Assembly (NCBI GenBank): GCA_011032825.1
Contig: JAADJZ010000002.1
Span: 1 to 64,000 of the forward strand
Source of the DNA: Massariosphaeria phaeospora
Taxonomy: Eukaryota; Ascomycota; Dothideomycetes; Pleosporales
Length of the DNA stretch: 64,000 bases
Direction of reading: 5' to 3'
The translations under genes and the position numbers were made by a program. The notes below the pieces were generated by a model. The model did no database searches, was not told the DNA's origin, and worked only from the letters and a program-made list of their open reading frames with translations. Below, in pieces: positions 47,491 to 57,688 of this stretch (positions within the stretch are counted from its first letter, which is position 1; each line of letters begins with the position of its first letter).

Positions 47491-47991
47491 TATTATCAAA
47501 AGTATTCTCTTACTAAAGGTAATTACGATTGAACTTGAAAATTCTGCCTAAGAAATTGTTTTGTGTTTAGAAAGCTTAATAACAACAAGAAAACAATTTC
47601 AATTCTATTTTAAATAGAATAACAAAGTAACAATCTGTTGCCTATAGATCTAATCTATGTATAAAATGTACTTAGAAAAGTTAACTACAAAGAATTTAAA
47701 CTATAAAAGAAATTCTGCTAATCTATATAGTTCTATAATTCTTTGCTAAAAGCGTTTTGCTTAATTTGCTTAGTATGCTTAGTACTAAGCGCGCTAATTT
47801 TACTAAGCAACCTCTGCTTAGTTTGCTTAGTGCCAAGACTACTAAGCGTGCTAAGCACGTTACGTAATTTTTAATTACTTAACTTTGCTTTGCGCGTTGC
47901 TGTACTTTTGTCTTGCGTACTAGCAAGCTCTAACAACTTTCTTACGTCGTTGCTTAGTCTACAATACTTAGTATTGTCTTTGTTTGTAACA
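47491..47991 (-). repeat. 3' LTR of gypsy-1b
   Basis: 501 bp, TATTATCAAAAG at the left (partner TGTTATTAAAAG) to TTTGTAACA. Contains repeated CTTAGT(G/A)-type motifs at about 47755-47850 that differ from gypsy-1a LTRs, so 1a and 1b belong to slightly different LTR variants. Confidence 0.9.
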
Positions 47992-48219
47992 TTATTTTTT
48001 TCTTTAAGAATATTGTTTTGATAGCTGTTTTACTGTGCTGTGCTAGTTTGTTCTGTGCTTTGCATCAAAAGTGCCGTTTCGTATAAAAGTAAGTTAACTT
48101 TAATTTTTATTGTGTCGTAGCTTTTTTTTGTATTCTTTTAAGTTTCTAAGTCTAACTATGCTTAAAGTTGTAAAATTAACTAGTTGCTATTACAATTGTC
48201 TTGCTTGTTTTTGTATAAT

Positions 48220-48406
48220 AAATTACTTTGTTGCAAAGTCGTACTGTCGCTGTTTGTTAAAAAGTCTAAAGTGTTTTTTTTTGCTTAAAAAAACTTGTGT
48301 TAACTGTATATTGTTAAGTTTTAAGTATTTTTTTTTTTATTTAAAGAAAAGTTTGCTGCTGTTGCTAAAAAACAGCGAGTTTTGCGTTAAAAGCTTTGCG
48401 CTGTAG
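48220..48406 (+). pseudogene. Antisense Cys-rich ORF of gypsy-1b
   Basis: Counterpart of 5125-5580, within the open frame 48110-48406. It retains YCRCLLKSLKC, then C-VN-C, so most of the Zn(II)2Cys6-like spacing survives. The first Cys reads Tyr (TGC to TAC) and one residue is missing in the middle loop. The ATG of copy 1a is not evident here. Confidence 0.45.
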
Positions 48407-49199
48407 AGCGTTGCAAGCTTAATTTCTAAAATCAACTTAATGCTGCTACTAATAAAAAGAAAAAGTTGTTTACTTAAAAGCTTACTTTAATTAAAAAAAT
48501 AGTAAGTCTTGAGAGCGCATAGTTAAGCGTGCTTTTTAGTTCTAAAAGTATAGCTTTTATTAATAGTTCTATACCGCTGCTACTCGACTTGCTCTTAGCT
48601 AACTTAAGCTAGTTACAAACTAACTCTTCTCTACTCGCTTTTTTTTTTTTTTTTTTTTTTGCTTTTTTAGAGAACTTGGATTCTTTGCTTCTAAATTTTG
48701 CTAGTAATATGCTTGCACTAATTTCTTGCAGTTCGTAAAATTCTATATTAGTTCCTATGTGTTTTAGCTTTCTAGCTATTTTTGCTATTTGACTTAGTAC
48801 TTCTACTAACGTTCAAACTTTTGTAGGTTCTTAACTTTTTCGACTTCGTACTTTTTGTCTTTGAGTTTAATATTAGTTGCTACTTTAGCGTCTAGTAGTG
48901 CTAGTTTAAAAAGTAATTTGTAAAAAACTAAGTGTATGCGCATGCTTGTAAGTAGCTGTAGTTTAAATAATACAAGTTTTTTAACTTTTAAGATTTTAAA
49001 CGGTTTTATTTAAAAGTTGTTTAACTTGTTGCATAGTTGTTTAGTTTTTAGGTTTTTTTGTAAGAGAAAAACTCTATTTCTCTTTTTAAAAGTTAGTTTT
49101 TTAAGCTTTTTCTTGTTTGCTAACTTAGCTGTTGTAAAGTTTTTTTAAGCAATTTGTTAGCTTAATTCGTTGTGTAATTCTTGCATTTTAAAAGCTTTA

Positions 49200-52100
49200 T
49201 TATTCGCTGCTAGCGAAACGCTTTTAATGTTCTTTAAGTTTTAATAAGCTACTAGCTTATATCTATAGTTTGCGTAGTATAGCGAGTGTTTTATTGTCGT
49301 AGACTTCGTGCTGTTGTATGCTAATTATGCTGTTAGCAAGAGTTTAACCTAGTTGTTTTGCAGCTTGTTAGTGTACATTCGTAAGTACTATTCTAGCGTT
49401 TAGTTTGTTCGTTCTGTCTAGCCGTTTGTTTGCGAGTAGAAGCTAGTTAATAGCTTTTTTGCAACTTTTAACTAGGCTAGAAACGTATTCTAAAACTTTA
49501 ATATAAACAGTTTGTTTCTATTAGTAATAAACTATTTTGGCAATTTGTAGTTAGCAACAAGTGCTTTTGTAACTTCGTAGGCTATTTCTTCTGCTGTAAT
49601 TAACTTTTTTGTTAGTACAAAATGTAATTCTTTAGTTAATTAATCTACGATTACCAAAATCGAGTTGCATAGCCGTGCTAATTTGAGTTTTAACAATTTT
49701 AAAAGCTTTACTATAAAGTTTATTGTAACGCTAATTTATAAGCGTGCGAGTAGTTTTAGCAGTTAAAGTAATCCGTAGAGCTTATGTTTTTTAAGCTTGT
49801 TTTTTAAACAATCTAAATAGTTGCTTACTACTTTTTAAACTGTGTTTTGTACGTAAAGCATTAAGTACTCGTTTAAAATTTGTTGAACTATTTTGTTAAT
49901 CTCTAAGTGTTTATATGCTTGTGAAGTATGTAATTTTTAAATAAGCTATATAGCTTAAGTGTTGTTTGTAACTGTCTATCTTTGCTAGTTGTTTTTGCTT
50001 TATTTTTAGTGCATTCTTTTTTTAATGCTTGTAACTTTAGCTATTTTAGCTAATTACAGTTAGTTGTATTTAAGAGTTCTATTTAAGTTTCATCGTAATA
50101 CTAAGTTGTGCGTAACTAGTTTGTTAGTTTTTATAAAATCTAATTTTTAACTAAGCGCGTTCGCGGCTTCGTTGTTAGTTTCTTTGCAATAGTAAATCTT
50201 GATATTGTAATCTGCTATAAATTCAGCTTATCTAACTTGTTGTTAGTTTAATTTCTTAGTTGTAGTAAAGCTAGTAAAGTTTTAATAATCTAAGTACACT
50301 TGTACTTAATGCCTTGCTCTTTTTAGCTATGCTTTTTATTGTTCAAAAGCGTTTATTATTGCTAATAGCTCTTTATTGTAAACGTTGTAGTTAAGTTCTA
50401 CTTTTAAGAACTTTCTAAAATAGTAAAATACTAGTTTTTATTTCCTGTTGTTGCATTGTTGTAAAAGTATTGCTTTCAATGCATAGTTTAAAGCATTGGT
50501 TTTTACTTAAGTTTTTTTTTTAAGTTGTGCATCTGTAGCATTAGTGCTGTAGTAAACTTCTTTTTAAGTTTTTAAAACGCTTGTTCTTGTGCTTTTGTTT
50601 ATTTGAATTTTTTTTTTTTTAGTAGCTTCTAAGAGCAGTGTCGTAGTCTTAGAGTAATTTTTAATAAACTTTTAGTAAAAGTTAGCAAATTCTAAGAAAA
50701 ACTGCACGTTTTTTACTATTTTAAAAGTTAGCTATTTTTATATAGTTTAAATTTTCTTTAAGTCTATAAACATACTTTCTCTTAAAATAATAAATCTTAA
50801 GTAGCTAGTTTTTGTAACGTGAAATTTACATTTCTTTAAGTAAAGTAGTAGCTAGTACTGCTTTATTTTTTGTAGCACTTTTTTAACATGCTTTTGATGT
50901 TTTTCAAGCGTTTTTTTAAAGTATATTAATACGTCGTTTAAGTACGCTGTAACAAAAATGTCTAAGTATTTGTATAGTGCTTTGTTAATTAGAGCCTAAA
51001 ACGTAGCTAAAGCGTTAGTTAATTTAAATAGCATAACCTAGTACTTATAAAGTCTATATCAAGTTTTGAAAGCTATTAACTATTCGTGCTCTTTTGCAAT
51101 TTTAATGCGATAGTATCCGTTTCGTACGTTAAGTTTCGTAATTTATTTTACTTTTTAAAGTTAATTTATAAGCTTTTAAATAAGTAGTAGTAAGTATTAG
51201 TTTTTTTGTGTAACGTTGTTAAGCTGTTGGTAGTCTACGCATAGTTTCAATTCTTTGTTTTTCTTTAGTACAAACAATATTAGCGAAGCTATTAAGCTTT
51301 CGCTTAGTTGTATATATTCTCGTTAAATATTTCTTTAAATGTACTTTTTTAATTTTTTCTGCTAGTTGTAAGTTAGAAAGTACATTAGTTTTAGTTGTAG
51401 TTTTGTTCCTTTTTTAAGGATAATCTTGTAATTTTATTTTTAGTAGTTTGCTAAGTCGTGCTTTTTGTTTTTTTTAAAAAAGTTTCTAAACTCTGTTTAG
51501 TATTTAGTAAAAAAGTTTTTAAACTCTTTTTTTTATTTTTTTAGAAAGTTAGGTCGTAGTTTGCTTGTTTTTAGAAGCGCAACTTGTTGTACTTATATAA
51601 CGCCTATTTGTTAAGAGTTTTTCTTACAAATTCTCGTAATCTTGTAAAGTAAAATTAAACTAATTTTTTTATTTTTAAGTAAGCTTTGAATTGTTGAACT
51701 ATTTTATAGTACTATAGCAACTTTCTTTCTAAGCCTTCAGCTGCGTATTGTTTTGTTTTTTTAATTAATGTTAAAGTTGTGTTGTCGTAGCTAGTTGTAC
51801 TTAATATACATGTTAGAACTTTTAAAGTCTATAATATTAATACGCTGTTAGTGCCTAATGCTCGCAACTTTCAACTTAACTTTCTAAGTTTTTAGGTTAA
51901 TTAAACTATTTTTATATTCTAGTAGTTGTCCGTTAGCTAACACTATTTGTATTAGTTAATTCTTAACTTAGTAAAGTATTCTATTTTTTTTTACTTATTT
52001 TAGAGAGACTAGTGTCTAAGTAGCTTTGCTATTAAGTAGTGCAGTAAGCTTTTAGCTTGCGACTTTTGCTTTTACTTTTATGTAATTTTGTTTTAGTTGC

Positions 52101-52400
52101 GTTTTTTGTACGCTTCGTATAGTCGTGCTAAAAGTACTTATACTATTCTAACTATAAGTTTAGTAGCTTGCTAGTTTTTTGCTAAAAAAGCCTTTAAAGC
52201 TTGTTTTTTTAGAATGTTTTATTGCTCGTAATAGTTGCATTTGCTAGCGAAGCATTCTTAAAGCTTTAAAAACTTGTCGTAGTTTTAGTTTTTAAAATTT
52301 TATTTTGTTGCATTTTTTTATAGCTTATAGATAGTGCATTTTGTAGTGCAAAAAAGCTAGCGTGCTGCTTAGCACGTATCGTAGTTTTTTATACATAATT
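49200..52400 (-). pseudogene. pol: Pol of gypsy-1b, RIP-degenerated
   Basis: Same block order as gypsy-1a. The RT palm is near 51050-51150 and a degraded YLDD near 50930-50960. RNase H and integrase lie toward lower coordinates. Stops throughout. Confidence 0.75.
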
Positions 52401-54080
52401 CGTTGTTGCATTTTAAGTAGTTCTTGTTTTTTAAACTTATAAGCTACTATTCTGTAATATGCTTGCAAAACTAGTGTGTTTAATATTTTTTATTATAACA
52501 CTGCGCTTATCTGCGGCTACTGCTATAGTTTTTAAATTAATTGTTGTAGTTGTGTACGTAGCATTTTGCTACTGTATATTCGCTATTTTTAAGCAAAACG
52601 TATAATAGTAGTTCTAGCTGTTACTAAGCAAGAATTTTATTGTTTACGTAGTATACATAGTTCTTTTTGTTGCACTAGTACTAAAGTAAGTTTTTGTAAT
52701 TTTTTTAATCTGCGAACTGTATTTTTTTTTTGTTAGCTTTTGTTGTGCTATTGCTGCGTTTGCAACTTTTTATTTTTGTAATTTTTTAATTTAAAGTGTA
52801 TAAAACTTGTTCTTGCAATACTAAGCAATGTAAGTTTTTTAGCTGCACATCTAGCATTTGTAGTTCTATAGCCGTTCGTTAATTTTTTAAACTTGTAAAG
52901 TTAATAGTTTTTTGTTGTTTTTATTTGTTAGCTTTGTAACGTCTTTAAGACTTTCTATTCAAATCTAATTGTTTTTTAATTTTTTAAAGTTTTTTGGGTA
53001 TAGTGTAGCTACTTGCTGTAGTTAAACTATAGCAATAGTAGCAGCTTGCGCGCTTGCTACTTTCTATAGTGTTTCTAAGTAGTTTTTGCAAAAGTATTTA
53101 TTTTTGCTGCATTAAAAACATACTTTATTGTCGTAACGTTTCTAACGTTTTTCTTTTAACAATTTGTCTTTAAAGTTTTGCTTTGTTAAAATAGCGTTTC
53201 TTTTATTAAACTGCTTTTGTAGTAGTTTGTTGTTTTAAACTCGTTCAACGCTGTCAATGTCTATTAGGTTATAGTAATAAGTTTTTTTAATCGTAGCTAC
53301 TAAGCGTATGTATAGTTTAATAGTAAACTTGCGTTTTTACTATTGTTGCTATAGTTAGTTGTTAATTTGTACTGCAGTTTTAATTAACTTTCTAAGTTTT
53401 TTAGGTTTTTTGTTTTAACTAATTTTATTTTTTACATGTTTTTTTAGTCTTGCGTAGTAGAACTTGCATAAGCTTTGTTTTTTTACGTTGTTTACTTTAG
53501 CTTAAATTTTTTTAAACTTAATTGTATATTTACTTGCAGATTTTTTTTGTTGTAGTAGTTTGAGTTTGTTTATTGCTTATTATGTTTTGTTTACTTTTTT
53601 GTAGATCGTATAAAGCTTTTTTTTAAACAATTTTTAGTTTTTAAAAATGCGTTGCGTGTTTTGTTTTATTTCTTGCTTACTATTGCTTTTAACATAGTTA
53701 TTTGCGTGTAGCTAAAACTATTCTGCTGCGTTGTCTTTTATGTGCATTCTAGCTGCAAAGATTTTATTTTGCTTTGTAAAAAAGCTTGTTGCATAGTAAC
53801 AGCAGTAAAGGTTAATATTTGTAAAAAATAATTGTAGTGTTTTCTTTTTTTTGCTATATTTCTCTAAAAACAGTGCTTTCGCGGCACTACTAGTTTTTTA
53901 ACTCTTTAAAATTGCAACTATTTCTAATAGTTTGCTAATTTGCTTGCTTATTTGTTTTATCTAGTTAGCTTGCTTTGCTAGTACCGTTGCTGCGGTGCGT
54001 GCTAGTGCTTCGGCGCTACTACTACTTAAGCTTGCTAAAGTTGTTATATTGTTTTAGTTTTAAACTTAAAGTAGTTAACG

Positions 54081-54581
54081 TGTTATTAAAAGTGTTCTTT
54101 TACTAAAGGTAATTACGATTAGACTTGAAAATTTCGCCTAAGAAATTGTTCTGTGTTTAGAAAGCTTGATAACAACAAAAAAACAATTTCAATTCTATTT
54201 TAAATAGAATAACAAAGTAACAACTTGTTGCCTATAGATTTAATCTATGTATAAAATGTACTTAGAAAAGTTAACTATAAAGAATCTAAATTATAAAGAA
54301 AATTCTACTAATCTATATAGTTCTATAATTCTTTGCTAAAAGCGTTCTACTTAGTTTGCTTAGTGTGCTTAGTGCTAAGCGCGCCGATTTTACTAAGCAA
54401 CTTCTACTTAGTTTGCTTAGTACTAAAACTACTAAGCGTGCTAAGCACGTTACGTAATTTTTAATTACTTAATCTTGCTTTGCGCGTTGCTGTACTTTCG
54501 TTTTGCGCACTAGCAAGCTCTAACAACTTTTCTACGTCGTTGCTTAGTTTACAATACCTAGTATCGTTTCTGTTTGTAACA
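54081..54581 (-). repeat. 5' LTR of gypsy-1b
   Basis: 501 bp; coding strand TGTTACAAAC to CTTTTAATAACA. Followed by the TAATA duplication. Confidence 0.9.
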
Positions 54582-55127
54582 TAATACTACTTTTTTAAAG
54601 CTTATATAGTATAATTATACTAAGTACTAAATTATTAAGTAGTTTTACATTAGGTTTTAATAGTTATATATAGATATTTATACTTAGCTAGTATAAAAAA
54701 AGTAAACTACTTTTTAATTTATCTAGTAGCTTTAATCTTAGGCTACACGCTATAAAACTTTCTAGTACTTTAATATATAGTATAAATAAGAATATTTTAG
54801 AATATAAAAGTTTAATATAGTAGAATTTTACTAGATACTAGGTATAGAGCTTAAGCGAGCTTTTTATCTTTAAACTTTAAAAACTCTAGTAGTACTTAGC
54901 CTATTTAGGTAATTTTTAGTAGATTTTAAAGTTCTAGCTTAGAGCTTTAAAATAGTGTATAAATTATTCTAATAGGCTTACTATTAAGAAAAGTATTAAA
55001 GTTATAATATTAGATAATTTGCTTAGCAAAAATATTTCGCGAACTCGTGTAGCTCGACTACTCGTAAAGTACGTTAGTATACTCGCAAAAGCGCAACGCG
55101 TAGCTTCTAAGCGCTAGAGTAGTAAAT

Positions 55128-55406
55128 AAGTATAAGTTAAGTTAAAAATAAGTTAGCTTACGTAAAACTCTAGTGCTAACTTAACTTATACTTACGCTAA
55201 AACGTTTTAGCGTAGGTATAAGTTGAGTTAGCACAAACCTCTACAATTTTATATTTTAATATATTTTCTTTTTATAATTATAACAGCTAGTTATAATAAG
55301 TTTATTAACCTAAAAGTAGTACTTATAACTCAAATTTAACCTACGCTTTAATTACTCTAACTTAATTTTAACTCTAGGTTTGTGCGACTTTAACTTAACT
55401 TATACT
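55128..55406. repeat. Two adjacent MITE-like inverted repeats forming a 62-bp palindrome
   Basis: One unit (55128-55196) opens AAGTATAAGTTAAGTTA and closes TAACTTAACTTATACTT. A second (about 55214-55406) opens GGTATAAGTTGAGTTAGCAC and closes TTTAACTTAACTTATACT. Between them 55173-55234 is a near-perfect palindrome with 31-base arms and two C/T-type mismatches, centred on AACGTT. It could extrude a cruciform. No coding capacity. Confidence 0.75.
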
Positions 55407-55602
55407 CAACGATAGGTACTTTCTACTTATTCGCTAGCGTACTAAGCGCAACAACTTTAGCAGCGTATTTTTTAGCTTGCAATAGATTGCAAGGCATAGT
55501 TAAAACAATTTTACTAATTTAAAATTTAGTAGTATAGCGTTGTAGCGGGGATTGATTTATGTAGTAGTTTGTAGATTGCATTAGAAAGATTATTTGCATT
55601 GG

Positions 55603-55644
55603 GAGAATAGGCCCGCGCGTAGCGCGGGCAATCTCGCGAGATTT
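55603..55644. repeat. GC-rich palindromes in the right arm of pogo-6
   Basis: GCCCGCGCGTAGCGCGGGC (55612-55627 region, 8-base arms around GTA) followed by ATCTCGCGAGAT. In the mutated left arm the first is GCTTGCGCGTAGCGCAAGC, i.e. the same bases changed symmetrically on both strands so that the palindrome is kept. Confidence 0.7.
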
Positions 55645-55718
55645 TTCGAAGAAACCTTGGGCCCGAGTAGTGTTGCGCGGGCATTGACTGAACGCGGGCA
55701 TTGAGTGCACGGACATGG

Positions 55719-55989
55719 TAATGGCTCGCGTAGCGCACGGGCACTCTAGGCTTCTCAGGGTACTGTATGCCGAAGAAGAACCCCACGAACGTGTCGGCGA
55801 GAACTCCGCACCCACACCGTCGGTCCGGGGGCGCCCAAAATGCACCATGAGCCGTCTTTCGCCGCCATGCAGAATCGTTTCGACATAATGGGAAAGACCG
55901 CACTGGATGCAAGGCTTTCGCGCCACTCTTGCTCTCGATCCCCTGTCTCGATACCGACCAAATTCCGTAAACACGTGAAGACCACGAGA
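55719..55989 (+). promoter_or_regulatory. Upstream region of the L-lactate dehydrogenase gene
   Basis: 271 bp of GC-normal DNA from the transposon edge to the chosen ATG. An in-frame upstream ATG at 55840 would add 50 residues, so part of this may be coding. No TATA box recognised. Any longer promoter would be transposon sequence. Confidence 0.4.
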
Positions 55990-57677
55990 ATGACAGACGC
56001 CTCCGTCCCTGTTGAGGACATCAAGAAGCACTCTTCCAAGGAAGACTGCTGGATCGTGGTGGATGATGTTGTGTGGGATATAACCGACTTCGTGCCGTCG
56101 CACCCCGGTGGTCATGACAGTATGTCCGCCTAGAAGCAAACACTGCTGTTCTAACACCTTTTAGTTATATATAGACACGCAGGCTACGACGCTTCCGCCG
56201 CTTACAATGCCATACACTCGCCCTCGCTAATATCGAAAACTCTTGGGCCCACCAAATGCAGAGGCAAGGTGGACTCGACTACTTCTTCAGCGTTGCTCAA
56301 GCCGCCACCCACAGAGGCCGCCCAGCCAAAACTCGTTCTTGGAGCCAAACCCCCGTTGTCATCGCTCATTAATAGCTACGATTTCGAGGCCGTGGCCGAG
56401 AAAGCACTCACTAAAAAGGCATGGGCCTTCTACTCCTCGGCAGCGACAAACTTGGTGACGAGAGACGCGAATCGTAATATGTTCGATCGGATATGGTTCC
56501 GTCCAAGATTACTAAGGAATGTTAGAGACGTTAATACTAAAACCAAGATCCTCGGTGCTGATGTTAACCTCCCATTCTTCGTAAGTCCGGCGGCATTGGC
56601 GCGCTTGGCTCATCCGGATGGTGAGCTAGCACTTGCGAGGGGCTCTGAGAAGTTTGGGATTGCGCAATGTGTAAGTCGCCAGAGTAGACAATATATTGTG
56701 GCAACGCTGACCAGATATAGATATCGACGAACGCCTCGTACACAATGGCGGAGATTACGTCAAGTGTGCATTCAGACGCAGTTCCCTTCTTTTTTCAGCT
56801 CTATGTAAACAAAGACCGTATCGCTTCGGAAGTTCTCTTGAAAGACGCCGAGAAGAACGGTATCAAAGCAATCTGGGTTACTATCGACGGCCCAGTCCAG
56901 GGTAAACGCGAAGCCGACGAGCGAGTGAAGGTAGACTCAGCAGTCGTGGCCTCGACAGCGATGAGCGGGGAAACGGCTACAAATGACACGAAGGGCGGAG
57001 GCATAGGAAGGACTACTGGTGGTTACATCGATCCGACGTTTAGCTGGGACGATCTTGCGTGGCTTCGGAGGCATACTAAACTTCCGATCGTTGTGAAAGG
57101 GGTACAGACAGCTGAAGATGCAGTGTTGGCCTTGAACCATGGGTTGGATGGTATCGTGATAAGTAACCACGGCGGCCGCAATCTTGATACGTACGTTCAA
57201 TCTCGTGAATTGTGGCACCTTCGCGATTTATTACTAACGCGCCGCTAGATCACCTCCTTCGCTACTTACACTCATGGAGATCCGGCGTCACAATCCAGAG
57301 GTCTTCCAGTATCTCGAAGTGTACCTAGATTGTGGCGTTAGACGAGGGACCGACATCGTGAAAGCTCTTTGTCTTGGTGCAAAGGCTGTAGGCATGGGCC
57401 GACCTTTCCTATATTCTCTAACATACGGTCAGGAGGGTGTTGAGCATTTCATCGAGAGTAAGTGTACCCAAGAGCCAAGATCTGAATTTAGACTAATGAG
57501 GCTATCACAGTCATGAAGGACGAACTGGAAACCTCGATGCGGTTGTTGGGCATCACCGATCTTTCCCAGGCTCATCCCAGATTCCTCAATACCTGCGAGG
57601 TCGAACACCTCATTCCGAAGACGTTGGAGTCACCGTTCCCAGAAGTGAGCCAATCCATCCCGCGGGCTAGGCTGTAG
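55990..57677 (+). CDS. L-lactate dehydrogenase (cytochrome), flavocytochrome b2 type
   Basis: Oxidises L-lactate to pyruvate with FMN, passing electrons through a heme b5 domain to cytochrome c. Five exons (55990-56119, 56165-56670, 56721-57190, 57249-57457, 57511-57677) splice to 1482 nt, 493 residues, the usual size. A cytochrome b5 domain covers about residues 6-80 (DCWIVVDDVVWDI, heme-ligand HPGGHD, then HSPSLI with the second His). The FMN dehydrogenase domain covers residues 110-470: FFVSPAALARLAHPDGE, FFFQLYVNKDR, IVISNHGGR with the catalytic His/Arg, GVRRGTDIVKAL. Oddities: LDCGVRRG where the family has Gly-Gly, and IDGPV where it has DAP. An in-frame ATG at 55840 would add a basic leader that could be a mitochondrial presequence. 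It ends 11 bp from the convergent regulator. Introns have CTAAC/CTGAC branch motifs. Confidence 0.88.
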
Positions 57678-57688
57678 GATGTGCAGTA

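Larger units (their letters stand above)
47491..54581 (-). mobile_element. Gypsy-1b: second full-length copy of the 501-bp-LTR gypsy family
   Basis: 7091 bp, LTRs 47491-47991 and 54081-54581, both 501 bp. Exact 5-bp duplication TAATA at 47486-47490 and 54582-54586. Co-linear with gypsy-1a along its length, including the RT region near 50900-51150. Coding strand minus and heavily mutated. Inserted in MITE-C. The divergence between 1a and 1b includes many transitions at non-identical sites, so the copies were mutated independently. Confidence 0.93.
47069..55074. mobile_element. MITE-C: about 0.9-kb non-autonomous pogo-type element split by gypsy-1b
   Basis: Ends ACGTACTTT plus ACGAGTAGTTGAGCTAC and ACGAGTTCGCGAAATAC, mirrored at 55031-55074. 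TA at 47067-47068 and 55075-55076. Inverted homology runs at least 260 bp inward (47069-47330 against 54810-55074). Without gypsy-1b the element is about 910 bp. No coding capacity seen. Confidence 0.87.
42804..55718 (-). mobile_element. Pogo-6: larger pogo-type transposon hosting pogo-4, MITE-C and hairpin MITEs
   Basis: The left end 42804-42900 (cgcaattatactt...cgaaattgcttgcgcgtagcgcaagc...taatgcaaat) is the mirror of 55565-55675 once C-to-T and G-to-A changes are allowed. The right copy is GC-rich and unmutated. The right side continues with two 17-bp repeats, GCGCGGGCATTGACTGA and ACGCGGGCATTGAGTGC, and a TA at 55719-55720. The matching left tip was not found, so the left edge is approximate. 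The minus-strand transposase right of pogo-4 (46290-46640) gives blocks like NTYNINKTSY, ELVTF-ECISA and LKHFNRI (DDE_1). Net length about 2.7-3 kb. Confidence 0.65.

Noticed and set aside
1807..55500. Short open frames in the AT-rich block (e.g. 2846-3100, 12205-12396, 33548-33766, 35186-35416, 42030-42239, 42503-42688, 43057-43266) as genes
   Set aside because: Low-complexity Leu/Phe/Lys/Asn-rich products. They lie within, or antisense to, degraded transposon genes, or across element junctions. No start context or domain supports them.
1807..55500. Regional centromere
   Set aside because: AT-rich nested transposons with RIP also form ordinary heterochromatic blocks, and the block ends in GC-normal genes on the right. 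Nothing in the sequence alone distinguishes a centromere; CENP-A mapping would decide.
55519..56157. 212-codon minus-strand ORF over the lactate dehydrogenase 5' end
   Set aside because: Antisense to the well-supported cytochrome b5 exon and running into transposon sequence.
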